A stretch of 64,000 nt of DNA from Saccharospirillum mangrovi (GCF_003367315.1 NZ_CP031415.1:1362001-1426000), one strand, 5' to 3'; positions 46,031 to 55,632 are shown, counted from the stretch's first letter. Program-made: numbers and translations. The notes: a model not told the origin generated them from the letters alone.

Positions 46031-46390
46031 GGCGGCCAGTGTTTAGAGCGAGTTTCATGAGAGAGTTTCGTGAGGTGTTTTGCTCGTCCGCCTGAACATG
46101 GGATTGAACAAAACACCTCACTATTTTGCGTTATTTTGCCCAAAGAAATTTAAGCAGTTGCTAATTTGGATAATTATTCAACCTGACCGAAGGTTCCGGT
46201 TTCAGTTTGTTTTCGCCGTTCTTTGACAAGTGAAATCCGAACGCACAATAAGCAACTCGCGATTCGCTCATGTAACTGTGCGCAAAGCCCGCGCTAGAGC
46301 CAGTCGGCCCCTTGTATTTCTGAGTGAAACTCCGCAACATGGCCGGGTCCGTCCCTTCGGGGAATGACCAACCCTTTGCGAGAGAGACTC
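46031..46390. other. Upstream region of liv binding-protein gene
   Basis: 360 bases without a convincing gene. It probably carries the promoter and a long 5' leader of the substrate-binding protein. TTGACA at 46223-46228 with CACAAT at 46244-46249 (15-base spacing) is a weak promoter candidate. No riboswitch fold was recognised. Confidence 0.45.
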
Positions 46391-47614
46391 ATGAATAAAA
46401 AACTTACCATTGGCGCCATCGTGGTCGCCGTTGTGATTGTGCTGGCCGTCGTTTTCGTCCAGCAATCACGTCCTCAAGAAGTCAAAATTGGCTTCCTCGG
46501 TGGTTTCACCGGTCCGATTGAAAGCCTGGCTCCGCCGATCTTCTCTGGCGCTGAACTGGCTGTTGCTCAAGTGAACGCCCAAGGCGGCATCCTCGACGGC
46601 GAAACGCTGTTGATCCCGAGTGCCGACACTTCCTGTGCCGACGCATCCGTCGCTGTAAGCGGTGCTGACCGTCTGGTGAACACCGAAGGCGTTACCGCCA
46701 TCGTGGGTGCTTTGTGCTCTGGCGCTACCATTGCTGCGGCCAATCAGGTTGCCGTACCGGCTAACGTGGTGATGATTTCTCCGGCTTCTACTTCCCCGGC
46801 GCTGACCACCCTGGCTGATAACGACTTGGTTTACCGCACGCCGCCGTCAGACGCCTACCAAGGTGAAGTGCTGGCGCAATTGCTGATCAGCAAAGGCATC
46901 GAAGACGCCGCGGTCACCTACGTGAACAACGACTACGGCAAAGGCCTGGCCGATGCATTCGCCGCTGCCTTTGAAGCCCGTGGTGGTGACGTGACTGCCA
47001 ACCTGGCGCACGAAGACGGCAAAGCCGACTACCGCGCTGAAATCGGTTCTCTGACTGGCAGCGGTTCTGAAAACCTGGTCGTACTGGCGTATGCCGACGG
47101 TTCAGGCCAGACCATTCTGCGTCAAGCCTATGAAAGCGGTGCTTTCTCTACCTACATCGGTGCCGATGGCATGGTGGGTGACGCCCTGGTTGCCGCCGTT
47201 GGCGCCGACGTACTGGCAGGCATGATCGCCACTCGTCCGGGTACACCGGAACTGCCGGGTGCCGACCTGTTCGCTGCCCAGGCTGAAGAAGCTGGTTTCG
47301 ACCCGAACGCTGTGTTCGCCGGCCAAGCCTACGACGCTGCCTTCATGCTGGCCCTGGCCATCGAGAAGAACGGCAGCAACAGCCGCGACGGCCTGAGCGC
47401 TGCACTGCGTGACATTGCGTCCGCTCCGGGTGAAGTGATCCTGCCGGGCGAATGGGAAAAAGCGAAGCGTCTGATCGCCGCCGGCACCGACATCAACTAC
47501 GAAGGTGCCACTGGCTCCCACGAGTTCGATGCCAACGGTGACGTACCGGGCGTGATTGTAGAAATGACCGTCCGTGGCGGCCGTTTCGTAGAAGTGGGCC
47601 GCGCCGGTAACTGA
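46391..47614 (+). CDS. Branched-chain amino acid-type ABC binding protein
   Basis: 407 residues from ATG 46391 with GAGAG before it. The periplasmic type I binding fold (Peripla_BP_6) is clear: VKIGFLGGFTGPIESL, VGALCSGATIAAAN, ISPASTSPALT and YVNNDYGKGLADAF. The N-terminal hydrophobic stretch (about 7-24) has no clear cleavage site or lipobox, so the protein may stay membrane-anchored. It should deliver a branched-chain amino acid, amide or similar ligand to the permease encoded at 51862-55632. Unlike most such systems, its gene lies on the opposite strand and is separated by an FG-GAP gene. Confidence 0.87.
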   Translation: MNKKLTIGAIVVAVVIVLAVVFVQQSRPQEVKIGFLGGFTGPIESLAPPIFSGAELAVAQVNAQGGILDGETLLIPSADTSCADASVAVSGADRLVNTEGVTAIVGALCSGATIAAANQVAVPANVVMISPASTSPALTTLADNDLVYRTPPSDAYQGEVLAQLLISKGIEDAAVTYVNNDYGKGLADAFAAAFEARGGDVTANLAHEDGKADYRAEIGSLTGSGSENLVVLAYADGSGQTILRQAYESGAFSTYIGADGMVGDALVAAVGADVLAGMIATRPGTPELPGADLFAAQAEEAGFDPNAVFAGQAYDAAFMLALAIEKNGSNSRDGLSAALRDIASAPGEVILPGEWEKAKRLIAAGTDINYEGATGSHEFDANGDVPGVIVEMTVRGGRFVEVGRAGN

Positions 47615-47646
47615 TCGCGCGGACCGCTTGATGAACTGTTTGACGT

Positions 47647-47670
47647 GTTAAAACGTTAGTTAAAACGTTA
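47647..47670. repeat. 12-bp tandem repeat, two copies
   Basis: GTTAAAACGTTA is present twice head to tail between the binding-protein stop and its terminator. Confidence 0.85.
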
Positions 47671-47678
47671 AACACAAG

Positions 47679-47698
47679 AAGCCGGCGAAAGCCGGCTT
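47679..47698 (+). terminator. Terminator of binding-protein gene
   Basis: Stem AAGCCGGC / GCCGGCTT with GAAA loop followed by six more T, 65 bases past the stop. Confidence 0.9.
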
Positions 47699-47857
47699 TT
47701 TTTTGTTCACTCATTCGTGAGGAAGAAAAACGGTGCATCACGAATAAACGGAGAAAACTCAGCTTGCGCAATCAAACAGGCCCATTGTCCGCCCTGGCAG
47801 GATTAAGGCATTCATTCACTGGAACCAATTTCCCGAGTTCACGATGAGCAAAAAAAA

Positions 47858-47877
47858 GGCCCTGTTTACACAGGGCC
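47858..47877 (-). terminator. Terminator of FG-GAP lipoprotein gene
   Basis: On the minus strand a 7-bp stem GGCCCTG / CAGGGCC is followed by eight T. It lies 27 bases past the stop of the FG-GAP gene. Confidence 0.88.
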
Positions 47878-47903
47878 AAGGTATTCACCAGAAGTGGAAA
47901 TGA

Positions 47904-50900
47904 TCAGTACAGGTAGACGGCTCCGGCTTGGGGCGCGTTCGTATTCGAATCGCCAGCGCCAGTACCGATATTCCAAGCGATACCATATCCTGAACTATCT
48001 TCACCGAAGGCACCCACGGCCAGGGTATTGCCATCGCCACTTAACGACAGCGCTTCGCCGAATGCCTGCTCAAAGGCGGTGTTGGAGGCTTTGATATACG
48101 ATTCAAATACCCATCCATCACTGTTGCTCAGAACATAGGTATACACGGCACCGGGGTCGGACAGGCTGTTGTCGTTGCGGTTGCCATTCAGGCCGATGGC
48201 ATTGCTATCCTCGCCAGATTTTGTGGTGGTTGATGGTGGCTCATCGTACGCATAGTCTGCACCGGTACCAACGGCCAAACGCATACCATCGTTGCTTAGG
48301 CTGATAGTGCGACCAAAATTATCATTGGCGTCCGCGTTTTCAGCTTTGATATGGGCTTGCTGTACCCAGCCTTGTTCTTGGGTCCAGCGGAAAACGTAAG
48401 CTGAGCCGGAATTAGGCAAGTTATTACCGGAATCGACAGGGTTAACACCCGTACCTGGCCGGCTGCTCAAGCTATCCCCAACGGCAATAACTGCACCGTT
48501 ACCACTTACACTGACAGACGAACCAAAGAAGCCGGTTGCATCCTGCGAAACCTCACTGGATTTGATGACTTTGGGTGTGCCCCAGTCATGGGTGGATTTG
48601 TTGTTGCGGAAATAAACATAAACGCTTCCGCGTCCACTAGTCGCAGGGGCGTTACTGAAATCGTGCGGGGCGCCAATGGCGAGGGTTTGCCCTGCATTAC
48701 TGAGGCTGACAGACATCCCGAATCTTGCACCGTCACTCATTCCGGTTGGCAAAAGTTGAGTACCTGATGTAAGCCAACTATCGTTTTGGCGATAGTAAAT
48801 ATAAACCGCACCCCTGTCGTCGTTGCCTTGAAGCCTGGCTCCCACAGCGAGTGTTGATCCGTCTTCATCAAAGCTGAGCGAAAGTCCAAAGAAAGAACTT
48901 GTCTCTGGGCTTGTCGCTTTTAGGTAAGCCTGCCGTGTCCACGTATTATTGTCGGTGTTGTGATGGAAGACATATACGGCTCCGGATTTGGTAGTCCCAT
49001 TAGTGACGGTTGGATTCACCCAAGAACCGCTACCGTCTTCATCCGGCGTTCCGACAGCCAGGTACTCACCGTTGCCGCTCAGGCTGACGGCCATGCCAAC
49101 ATGGTCCTGCGCCTCGGCAATATTAGGCACAAGCACTGACCCCTCTTGAGCCCAAACGCCATCGGTCTTGCGGAAGATAAAAACGCCACCGGTGTTGTCA
49201 TTTGGATCAGACCCAACATCATAGCCAAAAGCCCCTACGGCCATCACAGTGCCATCGTCACTCAGGCTGACTGATCGACCAAACAGGTTGCCCGCGTTGG
49301 TTGTATCCCCGCCTTTGAAATAACCGATGCTGCCCAGCAGGTAGTTGTACTGATCCTGATCTTCAGCACCTCGGGTAGTTAATATGGCGCTGTATTGGCA
49401 GTGGTTTTTTTCGTTGGTATCGGTGTAGCAGGTTTGCAGTACGTAGTCGCGGTGAGCGAGCGCATAGAGCGGCACTTCATGGCGATAAATCATCTCAGCG
49501 CCGGTACCGGCCAGGGTATGGGGGTGGATGGGCGTCCAATCGCCGCTGTTGGGGTCTGGGTCGTTGATGAGTTCCGACAGCCGATAGGTGAAGCGAGCAT
49601 CCGACGACCAACGGAATACGAGGTTTTTGATGCCCCACGGTGTCATGGTGAGTTCGGCCGGGCTAAAGTCGAATACACAGCGGACTTCAATTACCCGATC
49701 CGTGGCAGTGGAAACACCCGCATCGAACTGAAGCTGAAGCCCCTCACTGGATTCAGACGGGATTGTATCCTCACCCACTTTACAGGTTTGGGGCAGGGTT
49801 GTGGCTGTATCGGCGGTATCCCTCAGACCACTAAACAGTGTGACGGTGTATGACGTGTCTGTCTCCATGTAACTGAGCTTGAGTGTGTTATCTGCGGTGT
49901 ACTTGATAGTCTTGTCGTTCACCTTTGCGGTGATGATTGTTGGCGATACCAAACCCTGAATATCTATGGACAGCTTTGGCTTCTCGCTGCACGCGATGGT
50001 GACCGTCACGTTCGCTTGGATGCCGGTTGTCGTGTTGGTGCTGTTGTTACTCAAGGCACACGTCGTCATCGATTCAGGAAGGGGGGAGCCAATAGTTAGG
50101 GTATAGGGCGTACCCCGGAGCAGCGGGGTCTGGAAGGTGAATGCGTCATTTCCAGATACATCCAGAGTTTGCCCTTGCGCTGAACCGTCAGATAATTTCA
50201 GTTGGCCGGTGTCAGTACCCACCCAGCCGCTGATGTTGGCTGTGACGGTGTAGGTGGGTATGTCGGAGCATGTCACGGCAATACCCGACACATTCTCCGT
50301 CTCCACTGAGACTGTCTGAGTATCGGTTTTGCTGGTGTCGAACTCGCAGTGTTGAGTGCCCGGATTGCTGGCAATGGATAGCGTGTAATTTGCATTAACG
50401 GGCAGCTCATCAAAGGTGAAATCTGTATTCGGGTTGTCAGAGTTCACCTCTTCGCTGCCGTGCGGAGTGTTATTGCTATCTTTGATATTGACATCCATTA
50501 GACCCGTTAAACCACTAACGCTGCCGCTGATGGAGACGGTGAGGTCAGTGCAACTGATCTGAATACCGGTGACGCTTTCAGCGCCCAGGGTGCCGGGTTT
50601 CTCCTCTGAGTTGTTGTCAAACAAGCACTGCTGCGCAGTGGGTTGCTCGGTAATTTTCAGAATGTAAGAAGTATTGGCCGTTATACCTTGAAAGGTGAAA
50701 CCTTGGCTGGGGCGGGTGCTTTTAATTTCGGCATTACGGAGCTCATTACCAGCGTTATCTGTGAGAGCTAATTTCAATGTCCCCGACAAATTCACCACGC
50801 CGCCGCTGATGGAGAAGGTGCGGTCAACACAGGTGATCTGAATGCCGGTGACATCTACGGTAGTCACGTCAACGATCCGCTCATTCTCATTGTTGTTATC

Positions 50901-51491
50901 GAATGAGCACAGTTGTGTAGTCGGTGCATTGGAAATTTTCAGAGTATGAGATGTATTCGCTGCCAGTTCTGAAAACGTGAAATCCAAGTCGCTCGGGGCG
51001 GTTACGGTTTGGCTGGTTTCACCAATGCTGACAGTCAGGCTACCTGATAAATCCACCACACTGCCGCTGATCGAAACTGGATCAGGAGTGACGACGACAT
51101 CCGAACAAGTCACGTTTAAATCGGTGACGTTTTCAGCGCCCAAGGTGCCGGATTTCTGCTTCGAGTCGTTGTCAAAAAGGCATTGTTGGCCGGACGGTGG
51201 CGTAACAATGCTGAGGCTGTATTGCGTGTTTTCTTCCAGTTGGGTCTGGAATTCAAACGTACCGTCACCTGTGTGGGTGAGGCTTTCTTCGCTGTTATGG
51301 AGATTGAGCGTTAATTGGCCGGTCGATCCGGAAATGGTTCCGCCCAGGGTGAAGGTGTTGGTCTGCGGTGGTGCCGGTGGCGGCGATTTTTTCGGCGGGT
51401 CATCGGGGCTGCTACAGCCGGCCAGGACTAATGCTAAAGAAAACAACAGACTGGGGAGCCAGAAACGGCTCCCGATATTTGATTGAGGCAT
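47904..51491 (-). CDS. FG-GAP beta-propeller lipoprotein
   Basis: 1195 residues from ATG 51491 (GGAG eight bases upstream). Lipobox LVLAGC gives lipidated Cys26; a Pro/Lys-rich spacer follows. Residues about 45-440 hold five Cys-paired repeats of about 80 residues of the type 'SISGSV..LSG.L...I', each ending with VTCSD or a variant. A linker region (about 440-760) has further strand-rich units. The last 430 residues have seven FG-GAP repeats (FGRSVSLSDDGTVMAVGA and so on), a complete integrin-like propeller. It closely resembles the truncated protein at 1-3282, especially at the C-terminus, also at DNA level. Likely a surface adhesin or recognition protein. It interrupts the liv gene group. 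Confidence 0.82.
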   Translation of the reverse strand: MPQSNIGSRFWLPSLLFSLALVLAGCSSPDDPPKKSPPPAPPQTNTFTLGGTISGSTGQLTLNLHNSEESLTHTGDGTFEFQTQLEENTQYSLSIVTPPSGQQCLFDNDSKQKSGTLGAENVTDLNVTCSDVVVTPDPVSISGSVVDLSGSLTVSIGETSQTVTAPSDLDFTFSELAANTSHTLKISNAPTTQLCSFDNNNENERIVDVTTVDVTGIQITCVDRTFSISGGVVNLSGTLKLALTDNAGNELRNAEIKSTRPSQGFTFQGITANTSYILKITEQPTAQQCLFDNNSEEKPGTLGAESVTGIQISCTDLTVSISGSVSGLTGLMDVNIKDSNNTPHGSEEVNSDNPNTDFTFDELPVNANYTLSIASNPGTQHCEFDTSKTDTQTVSVETENVSGIAVTCSDIPTYTVTANISGWVGTDTGQLKLSDGSAQGQTLDVSGNDAFTFQTPLLRGTPYTLTIGSPLPESMTTCALSNNSTNTTTGIQANVTVTIACSEKPKLSIDIQGLVSPTIITAKVNDKTIKYTADNTLKLSYMETDTSYTVTLFSGLRDTADTATTLPQTCKVGEDTIPSESSEGLQLQFDAGVSTATDRVIEVRCVFDFSPAELTMTPWGIKNLVFRWSSDARFTYRLSELINDPDPNSGDWTPIHPHTLAGTGAEMIYRHEVPLYALAHRDYVLQTCYTDTNEKNHCQYSAILTTRGAEDQDQYNYLLGSIGYFKGGDTTNAGNLFGRSVSLSDDGTVMAVGAFGYDVGSDPNDNTGGVFIFRKTDGVWAQEGSVLVPNIAEAQDHVGMAVSLSGNGEYLAVGTPDEDGSGSWVNPTVTNGTTKSGAVYVFHHNTDNNTWTRQAYLKATSPETSSFFGLSLSFDEDGSTLAVGARLQGNDDRGAVYIYYRQNDSWLTSGTQLLPTGMSDGARFGMSVSLSNAGQTLAIGAPHDFSNAPATSGRGSVYVYFRNNKSTHDWGTPKVIKSSEVSQDATGFFGSSVSVSGNGAVIAVGDSLSSRPGTGVNPVDSGNNLPNSGSAYVFRWTQEQGWVQQAHIKAENADANDNFGRTISLSNDGMRLAVGTGADYAYDEPPSTTTKSGEDSNAIGLNGNRNDNSLSDPGAVYTYVLSNSDGWVFESYIKASNTAFEQAFGEALSLSGDGNTLAVGAFGEDSSGYGIAWNIGTGAGDSNTNAPQAGAVYLY

Positions 51492-51695
51492 GAGCGGATC
51501 TCCAGGACTTCTTTTATTCGTGGTTGGATGTGCACGGTTAAGTTCGGAACGGCGCAATATCCCAATTGCCGACATAACCTGGAGAGACGATAAAGGGGTG
51601 CCGTTTGAAAAATCGTTTTGCTGATGGTGGTTTTTTTGGGCGAAACGTTTGAAAAAATGAGGTTTTAACGGCTAATTGGTTTGAATTGCCAAGGG

Positions 51696-51712
51696 CGTCA
51701 CAAAACGTGACG
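51696..51712. promoter_or_regulatory. CGTCAC/GTGACG palindrome
   Basis: Perfect 6-bp arms around AAAAC, about 205 bases upstream of the FG-GAP lipoprotein start, followed by another GCGTCA. It could be an operator. A similar GCGTCAC lies upstream of the kelch gene (near 6169). Confidence 0.3.
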
Positions 51713-51824
51713 TTGCGTCATGTACTGACTTCACGTTTTTGAATGTTGGCGAAGGAAAAACAGCGAAGGAAAAAGCAGCTAAAAAAGCAGCGAAGAGAGA
51801 CGTTGGCGATGGGCAGGAAGTGTT

Positions 51825-51854
51825 GTGCCCCGGTATCAGTAAACACCGGGGCAC
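51825..51854 (-). terminator. Hairpin after livM
   Basis: 10-bp perfect stem GTGCCCCGGT / ACCGGGGCAC with a ten-base loop, seven bases past the livM stop. No T run follows, so it may protect the mRNA 3' end or need a factor. Confidence 0.5.
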
Positions 51855-51861
51855 GTTGCAA

Positions 51862-53130
51862 TTAACTGTGGTGTTTCACCTGTTCGGGAATCAACCCTTT
51901 GGGCGCATAGCGCAGCACTAAAGAAATGATCAGACCAATCACAAACACCCGCGCTTGCAATGCGCGGCTGTCTAAATCGCTCGGCGCTTGCCAGCCGAAC
52001 CAGGCATCACCCAGGTGGCGAACAATGTCGAGCAGCAGTAACGCCACGGGTTCAGACATGGTCCAGACCACATAAACGAACACGGCACCGAACAAGGTGC
52101 CCAGGTTGTTACCCGGGCCACCGAGAATCACCATCACCCAAATCAGGAAGGTGTGGTTCAACGGCAGGAAACCACTGGGGTCGAAGATGCCGTTAAAGGT
52201 GATCAACGCCGCACCGCCAATGCCCATCAACACCGAGCCGAGCACAAACACTTCCAGGCGACGTCCGTTGACGTCTTTACCCATGGCGGCCGACGACAGT
52301 TCGTTGTCGCGAATCGAGCGCATGGTGCGGCCCCAGGGCGCGTTGTAGGCACGGTGCAGCAGGAAGAACAAGCCGGCAATGATGACGGCCGTCAGCGACA
52401 AATACGCTGCACGCGCGCCAATAAAGCCGATGTCAGCCGGGCCGGGCACCGGCCACGGAATTGGCGATACCGTTAAGGTGCCGCGCGTCAGCCAGTCGGC
52501 ATTTTTCAAAAAGGCTTTGATGATTTCGGCGATGCCGAGTGTGGCAATGGCTAAATAATCGGAACGCAAACCCAAACAGATGTGGCCGATAAAGTACGCC
52601 ACCGCACCGGCGAGTGCGCCACCCACCAGCCAGCCGAGCCAGACTGGCAATCCCAAACCGCCAATAAAACCGGCTTGCGATTCAATGGCCGAAGCCACCG
52701 GGTCGAGTGAAACCTTGATCCACAAATAACCGAGCAGGCCGACGATGATGCCAAGCCAGGCGCCGAGTTTTTTCGGTGCGCCGAAACGCTTCAATTGCGT
52801 CAGTCCGACGACGACGGCGATCACCAACACGGCTTTCAGAATAACGCCGCCCAATTGGCCGGGCAGGTCGGTAGACCAGAAGTCGTCGTTGATGGGGAAG
52901 CCGAGCAGCACCGACATATAACCGCCGAGTGCGACAAAACCCATGATGCCGGCGTTGAACAAACCGGCGTAGCCCCACTGAATGGTCAGGCCCAATGCCA
53001 GAATGGCGTAGCAGGCGGCTTCGGCGAGCAGACGAATGCTGAACGGCGCGCCCATAAAGGCGAACACCAACGCAAACAACAGCGCCAGGCCACCGAACAG
53101 ATACAGAGTTTTTTCGGATTGATTCATCAC
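51862..53130 (-). CDS. livM: Branched-chain amino acid ABC permease LivM
   Basis: 422 residues with about ten hydrophobic segments. The family signature GYAGLFNAGIMGFVALGGY and the permease loop RDNELSSAAMGKDVNGRRLEVF are visible. It forms the membrane channel together with LivH. A longer insert (about 90-140) holds extra membrane segments. It is last in the operon livG-livF-livH-livM and overlaps livH by four bases. Confidence 0.93.
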   Translation of the reverse strand: MMNQSEKTLYLFGGLALLFALVFAFMGAPFSIRLLAEAACYAILALGLTIQWGYAGLFNAGIMGFVALGGYMSVLLGFPINDDFWSTDLPGQLGGVILKAVLVIAVVVGLTQLKRFGAPKKLGAWLGIIVGLLGYLWIKVSLDPVASAIESQAGFIGGLGLPVWLGWLVGGALAGAVAYFIGHICLGLRSDYLAIATLGIAEIIKAFLKNADWLTRGTLTVSPIPWPVPGPADIGFIGARAAYLSLTAVIIAGLFFLLHRAYNAPWGRTMRSIRDNELSSAAMGKDVNGRRLEVFVLGSVLMGIGGAALITFNGIFDPSGFLPLNHTFLIWVMVILGGPGNNLGTLFGAVFVYVVWTMSEPVALLLLDIVRHLGDAWFGWQAPSDLDSRALQARVFVIGLIISLVLRYAPKGLIPEQVKHHS

Positions 53131-54119
53131 AGAACCTTCCCTTTCAGGATGCCGGTCGGGCGCCAGACCAGAATCGCCACCAGAATGAAGAACGGAATGG
53201 TGATTTTGTATTCAGTCGGTACGAACGCCAGGTTAGCTGGCAGTTCCCAACCGAAGGTGGTTGCCAGCGGGCGCAGCAAAATGGACCAGTTGAACACCGC
53301 CAGTGTTTCGGCAAAGCCGACCACAAAACCGCCGACCAAAGCGCCATACGGATGGCCGACACCGCCGACAATGGCGGCGGCAAAAATGGGCAACAGAATC
53401 ATGAACGACAAGTCGGGTTTCAGTGTTACGTCGAGCGACAACAAGGTTCCCGCGGCGCAGGCGAGCGCACCGGCAATGACCCAGGTAACGCCAACGACGG
53501 TGTTGGTGTTGATGCCGGAAACGCGAGCCAGATCCGGGTTGTCGGACATGGCGCGCATGGCTTTGCCCAAACGGGTGCGGTTCAGAAAAACGTGCAACGC
53601 GACGACTGCCAGAATCGTGAACACGAACAGCAAAATTTGCGGCTCGGTGATGACGATTTTTTCCGAGGCTTCGGTTAAGCCAAAACTGAAAATGCTTTTG
53701 CGATCGTCGATGTACAGGCTTTGCGAGCCGGTGCCGGCGAAGAAGCGAATCACGCCTTGCAGCATCAGGGTGACGCCGACGGAGGCCATTACCATTACCA
53801 CCGGCTTGACGTTGTTTTCGCGCAGCGGTTTGTAGAAGGCTTTGTCGAGGCCGATGGCGATAACGGCGGTCGCCGCCATGGCAACCGGCATCATCACGAA
53901 CGCCGTCGGCAAACCGATGGCCGGGCCGACCGCCGGGAACAGGGCGGTGAGAATCAGCACTAAAAAAGTACCCATTGTCATCATGTCGGCGTGGGCAAAA
54001 TGCGCGAAGCGCAGAATGCCGAAAATCAGCGTTACGCCGATGGCGCCAATGGCGTAAATGGAACCGATCACGGCTCCGGAAATCAGCACGAAATTGATGA
54101 AGAAAATCAGCTCGTTCAA
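53127..54119 (-). CDS. livH: Branched-chain amino acid ABC permease LivH
   Basis: 330 residues, multi-spanning. Signatures: GAIGVTLIFGILRFAHFAHADMM (in parts), MASVGVTLMLQG and AMSDNPDLARVSGIN. It pairs with LivM. The stop overlaps the livM start and the gene lies 18 bases downstream of livF. Confidence 0.94.
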   Translation of the reverse strand: MNELIFFINFVLISGAVIGSIYAIGAIGVTLIFGILRFAHFAHADMMTMGTFLVLILTALFPAVGPAIGLPTAFVMMPVAMAATAVIAIGLDKAFYKPLRENNVKPVVMVMASVGVTLMLQGVIRFFAGTGSQSLYIDDRKSIFSFGLTEASEKIVITEPQILLFVFTILAVVALHVFLNRTRLGKAMRAMSDNPDLARVSGINTNTVVGVTWVIAGALACAAGTLLSLDVTLKPDLSFMILLPIFAAAIVGGVGHPYGALVGGFVVGFAETLAVFNWSILLRPLATTFGWELPANLAFVPTEYKITIPFFILVAILVWRPTGILKGKVL

Positions 54120-54137
54120 AACGGACTCCTTGTAACC

Positions 54138-54842
54138 TCAACCACCCAGGAAGCTTTTCGCCACTTCCGGGTCGGCGAGCAAATTGGCGCCGGTGTCTGT
54201 GTAACGGTTCTGGCCGGCGGCCAATACGAACCCCTTGTGCGCAATGCGCAGTGCCTGCTTGGCGTTTTGTTCCACCATCAGCACACCGACACCGCTTTTG
54301 TTCACGGCCACAACACGCTCGAAAATTTCGTTCATGTACAGCGGCGACAATCCGGCGGTCGGTTCGTCCAGCAACAGCAAGCTGGGTTCGACCATCAGCG
54401 CGCGGCCCATGGCAACCATCTGACGTTGGCCGCCAGAAAGTTCACCGGCCGGTTGGCGGCGTTTGTCTTTTAAGTCCGGGAAGAAGGAGTAGACGCGTTC
54501 GAGCATGTAGCTGTAATCGTCTTTGCGCGTGAAGGCGCCCATTTCCAGGTTTTCTTCCACGCTCAGGCTGACGAACACATTGTGTTCCTGCGGCACGAAC
54601 GCCATGCCTTTGCGCACCAGCGCGTCGGGCGCGTTGTTGGTGATGTCGTCACCGCGCAGGGTGATGTTGCCTTCGCTGATGTTGAGCAGGCCGAAAATGG
54701 CTTTCAGCGTGGTCGATTTGCCGGCGCCGTTGGGGCCGACGATGACGCCAATTTCATCCTGCTCGATGCTCATGTTGACGCCGTTCAAGATGTTCATGCC
54801 GCCGTAGCCGGCGAAGATATTGTTGGTTTCAAGCAGGGCCAT
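54138..54842 (-). CDS. livF: Branched-chain amino acid ABC ATPase LivF
   Basis: 234 residues. Walker A is GPNGAGKSTT, signature LSGGQRQMVAMGRAL, Walker B LLLLDEPTAGLSP and the H loop region VEQNAKQALRIAH. LivF-type length and C-terminus. It overlaps livG by 14 bases. Confidence 0.95.
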   Translation of the reverse strand: MALLETNNIFAGYGGMNILNGVNMSIEQDEIGVIVGPNGAGKSTTLKAIFGLLNISEGNITLRGDDITNNAPDALVRKGMAFVPQEHNVFVSLSVEENLEMGAFTRKDDYSYMLERVYSFFPDLKDKRRQPAGELSGGQRQMVAMGRALMVEPSLLLLDEPTAGLSPLYMNEIFERVVAVNKSGVGVLMVEQNAKQALRIAHKGFVLAAGQNRYTDTGANLLADPEVAKSFLGG

Positions 54843-55632
54843 TGGACGCTCCGGTTGCGGGCTCGGTCGGGTCGCTGCCGAAATAGGCTTCGATGACGGC
54901 GGGGTTGTTCTGAATTTCTTCGATGGTGCCTTCGACCATCACGCTGCCTTGCGCCAGCACGATCACCGGGTCGCACAGTTCGGCAATCATGTCCATGTCG
55001 TGCTCGATCACCAGGAAGGAATAACCCAGTTCTTTATTCAGTCGCTGGATGTTGCGCACCAGATCTTTCAACAACGTGCGGTTTACGCCGGCGGCGATTT
55101 CGTCGAGCAGCACGACCTTGGCATCGACCATCATGGTGCGGCCCAGTTCGAGCAGCTTTTTCTGGCCGCCCGACAAGTTGCCCGCCAGTTCGTTGCGCAC
55201 GTGGCTGAGGCCAATAAAGTCGATCACATCAATGGCTTTCTGGCGCACCTCGGCTTCGCGCGCGGCCACTAAGCCAGGGCGGAACCAGGTGTTGAAGATG
55301 TTTTCGCCCGGTTGTGCCGGCGGCACCATCATCAGGTTTTCCAGAGCGCTCAGATGACTGAATTCCTGGGCAATCTGGAAAGTCCGCAACAGGCCTTTGC
55401 CGAACAATTGCTGCGACGGCAGGTTGGTGATGTCTTCGCCGTCCAGCGTGATGCGACCGCTGTCGACCGGAAAGGTGCCAGCAATCAAATTGAACAACGT
55501 GGATTTACCGGCGCCATTGGGGCCGATCAGCCCGGTGATGGAGCCTTTCTCAACGCTGATTGAACAGTCGTTGATGACTTGCAGCGCGCCGAAGGCTTTC
55601 GACACTCCGCTGACGTCAATGATGGAACTCAT
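54829..55632 (-). CDS. livG: Branched-chain amino acid ABC ATPase LivG
   Basis: 267 residues from ATG 55632, which has GGGAGG eight bases upstream; the frame extends to 55878 but that part is non-homologous. Walker A is GPNGAGKSTLFN, signature LSGGQKKLLELGRTMM, Walker B VVLLDEIAAGVN and H loop VIEHDMDMIAEL. The extra LivG helix region (EVRQKAIDVIDFIGLSHV) is present. It is the first gene of the livGFHM transcript. Confidence 0.95.
   Translation of the reverse strand: MSSIIDVSGVSKAFGALQVINDCSISVEKGSITGLIGPNGAGKSTLFNLIAGTFPVDSGRITLDGEDITNLPSQQLFGKGLLRTFQIAQEFSHLSALENLMMVPPAQPGENIFNTWFRPGLVAAREAEVRQKAIDVIDFIGLSHVRNELAGNLSGGQKKLLELGRTMMVDAKVVLLDEIAAGVNRTLLKDLVRNIQRLNKELGYSFLVIEHDMDMIAELCDPVIVLAQGSVMVEGTIEEIQNNPAVIEAYFGSDPTEPATGASNGPA

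Larger units (their letters stand above)
51492..51861. other. Gap between livM and FG-GAP lipoprotein gene
   Basis: 370 bases, lower in G+C than the flanking liv genes. It should hold the FG-GAP gene promoter. It contains a CGTCAC-AAAAC-GTGACG palindrome (51696-51712) and a 10-bp hairpin next to the livM stop (51825-51854). Short frames here look like chance. Confidence 0.5.

Noticed and set aside
49395-49853. 152-codon frame with a similar frame at 1450-1749
   Set aside because: Both are antisense shadows of the paired FG-GAP genes; their likeness only reflects DNA similarity of the two parents.
47904-51491. Mobile element carrying the FG-GAP gene
   Set aside because: No transposase, terminal inverted repeats or target duplication were found at its flanks.
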